Positions 27,430-28,448 of a DNA stretch of 28,448 nucleotides are shown piece after piece. Position 1 is the stretch's first letter. Each line of letters opens with the position of its first letter. The notes beneath the pieces were generated by a model. The model searched no databases. It was not told the DNA's origin and was given only the letters and a program-made list of their open reading frames with translations. The translations under genes were made by a program, and so were the position numbers. The stretch is taken from contig JAUCBJ010007450.1 in assembly GCA_032718475.1 (NCBI GenBank), positions 1-28,448 of the forward strand, read 5' to 3'. Source of the DNA: Nemertoderma westbladi. Taxonomy: Eukaryota; Xenacoelomorpha; Nemertodermatida; Nemertodermatidae.

Positions 27430-28448
27430 TTAGTAGTCTTGTTCTAATCGATCAATAAGGTACACCAATGTATCAGCACAATCTGAGAGTGATTCACACA
27501 TTTCAGGACGTTTAGTATCCGGTCCCGGTGAATCATTCAAGTAGTCAGTACCCAACTCACTGATGCTCGGGAGGCAGTGTGGCTTCTTCTTGGAGAAGTA
27601 CTTCATAAGATCAAGCTGATCAATGTGTTCCGGGTGTAGGAAATTCGGCTTATCCAAGAATAAGATATCTGGTTTACCAGCTTTCACTAACAAGCCAGAT
27701 TTCCGTAAATGATGAGAATTCCACATTTCTCTTATTGAATTCAGCAACCGTTGCAATAGATCCATATACACATACCGGATCAGTTCTATATGGATCCGAT
27801 TAGAAGTAGTGATGACACTATAACCATCCAACTGAGCGAAGTGTTCAATCCAATGTTGTAAGCCAAGTTTTGGAAATTGGCTCCACCACGCCTCAATCCT
27901 CTGATTTCGAGAACTTTTACTGTACATATAGGTTGTGTTATGTTCTGCCCGCGTGTCATCATCAAAAGCTCGCAAATACCGTTGAATAACTTCTATATTA
28001 ACATTTTCCGTTCCACAGTCGGAACGAATCAAATGAGGAAGACCTCCAAAATTTTTCACAGCATCAATAAAATAATGTCCGATTACGAATGGATCATTGT
28101 TGGTAGAGCTGCACTGCAGCCACAGTAGTTTGCGGCTATAACCATCAATGCATCCGTGAAGGGCGAGTCCATAGTTTTTCAACTTATCCCACCCGTCCAC
28201 ATGGTGAATATAGTTTGGTCCTAATGCGTAATAACTGCGACGTACTACTTTGTTCCCAATGCGATCGGCAACAAGTTGCGGATTTAACGTTTTTTGTATG
28301 AGTGCTACTAATTCTTCACGTGCAAATAAACCATACTTTCGAAGTAGAATCCTCTTCATTTGGCGGTAACCACACGACGGCTCTCGAGAAATGGCGTTTA
28401 TGATCAGGTTAACATTGTCAACATCACACCTCTTCTTCAAATTTATGT
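27430..28448 (-). CDS. integrase-core (DDE) transposase-like protein, N-terminus beyond the window
   Basis: The frame is open from the window edge to the stop at 27430, at least 338 codons, with no ATG at its left, so the start lies outside. A short N-terminal region (GYRQMKRILL) resembles an HTH that precedes the catalytic core in this family. DDE candidates: Asp in YIHHVDGWDKL, Asp in LIRSDCGTENV, Glu in SRNQRIEAWW. DGYSRKLLWLQC and STNNDPFVIGHYF are also family hallmarks. The C-terminus has MWNSHHLRKSG and a GKPDILF motif. This widespread eukaryotic integrase family is close to IS3EU-type elements; the name is uncertain. No stop or frameshift is seen. It is convergent with the HECT frame, 1 kb away. 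Confidence 0.82.
   Translation of the reverse strand, partial: INLKKRCDVDNVNLIINAISREPSCGYRQMKRILLRKYGLFAREELVALIQKTLNPQLVADRIGNKVVRRSYYALGPNYIHHVDGWDKLKNYGLALHGCIDGYSRKLLWLQCSSTNNDPFVIGHYFIDAVKNFGGLPHLIRSDCGTENVNIEVIQRYLRAFDDDTRAEHNTTYMYSKSSRNQRIEAWWSQFPKLGLQHWIEHFAQLDGYSVITTSNRIHIELIRYVYMDLLQRLLNSIREMWNSHHLRKSGLLVKAGKPDILFLDKPNFLHPEHIDQLDLMKYFSKKKPHCLPSISELGTDYLNDSPGPDTKRPEMCESLSDCADTLVYLIDRLEQDY

Noticed and set aside
27430-28448. Integrase as part of the Maverick-like block
   Set aside because: It lies more than 5 kb away beyond the minisatellite and HECT frame. Its hallmarks are of the IS3EU-like eukaryotic family, not the chromodomain integrase typical of Mavericks.

Overview
This is animal nuclear DNA, probably from an invertebrate. 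The evidence is a spliced Bicaudal-D gene, several families of eukaryotic transposons, long AT-rich gene-poor stretches, micro- and minisatellites, and TATA-type promoters. There are no bacterial operons or Shine-Dalgarno sites. The phylum cannot be fixed from the sequence. A short AGGCCTA motif is scattered through the host-like parts.

Layout. (1) 1-3206, minus strand: a 5'-truncated CR1-like non-LTR retrotransposon with a long uninterrupted endonuclease/reverse transcriptase frame. (2) 3207-6457: gene-free, AT-rich, with two G-rich minisatellites and poly-C tracts. (3) 6458-13473, minus strand: the one clear host gene, a Bicaudal-D (BicD) dynein adaptor with two coding exons (12904-13473 and 6458-8530; 880 aa after splicing). 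Its middle carries two expanded low-complexity repeats. The 4.37-kb intron is packed with transposons: a 1.3-kb element with 77-bp inverted ends that contains a LINE 3' fragment, and a piggyBac copy at a TTAA site inside or between arms of another inverted-repeat element. (4) 14455-16720, plus strand: a decayed pogo/Tigger-type transposase with a C-terminal PHD-like finger. (5) 17395-22083: the most unusual block. It holds short GC-rich repeats, an acidic ORF, an ORF with a PC4-like region, a palindromic divergent intergenic region, a membrane-anchored dUTPase-like ORF, and a zinc-finger ORF. The last ends in a segment resembling the N-terminal region of Maverick/adintovirus-type protein-primed DNA polymerases. 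I read this as the remnant of an endogenous Maverick/adintovirus-like or other large DNA-virus-like element. (6) 22067-23765: a 24-bp minisatellite array, then an inverted block of the same unit; the array begins exactly where the zinc-finger ORF stops. (7) 24102-26420, plus strand: an intronless HECT ubiquitin-ligase-like frame with two in-frame stops. (8) 26421-27429: tandem repeats and G/C homopolymers. (9) 27430-28448, minus strand: an integrase-core (DDE) transposase-like ORF that runs off the window.

Only BicD looks like a conserved cellular gene. Block 5 is the only place where several compact genes appear to share regulation, namely a divergent gene pair around a nested inverted repeat with CRE-like sites. 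Everything else is mobile-element sediment at different stages of decay.
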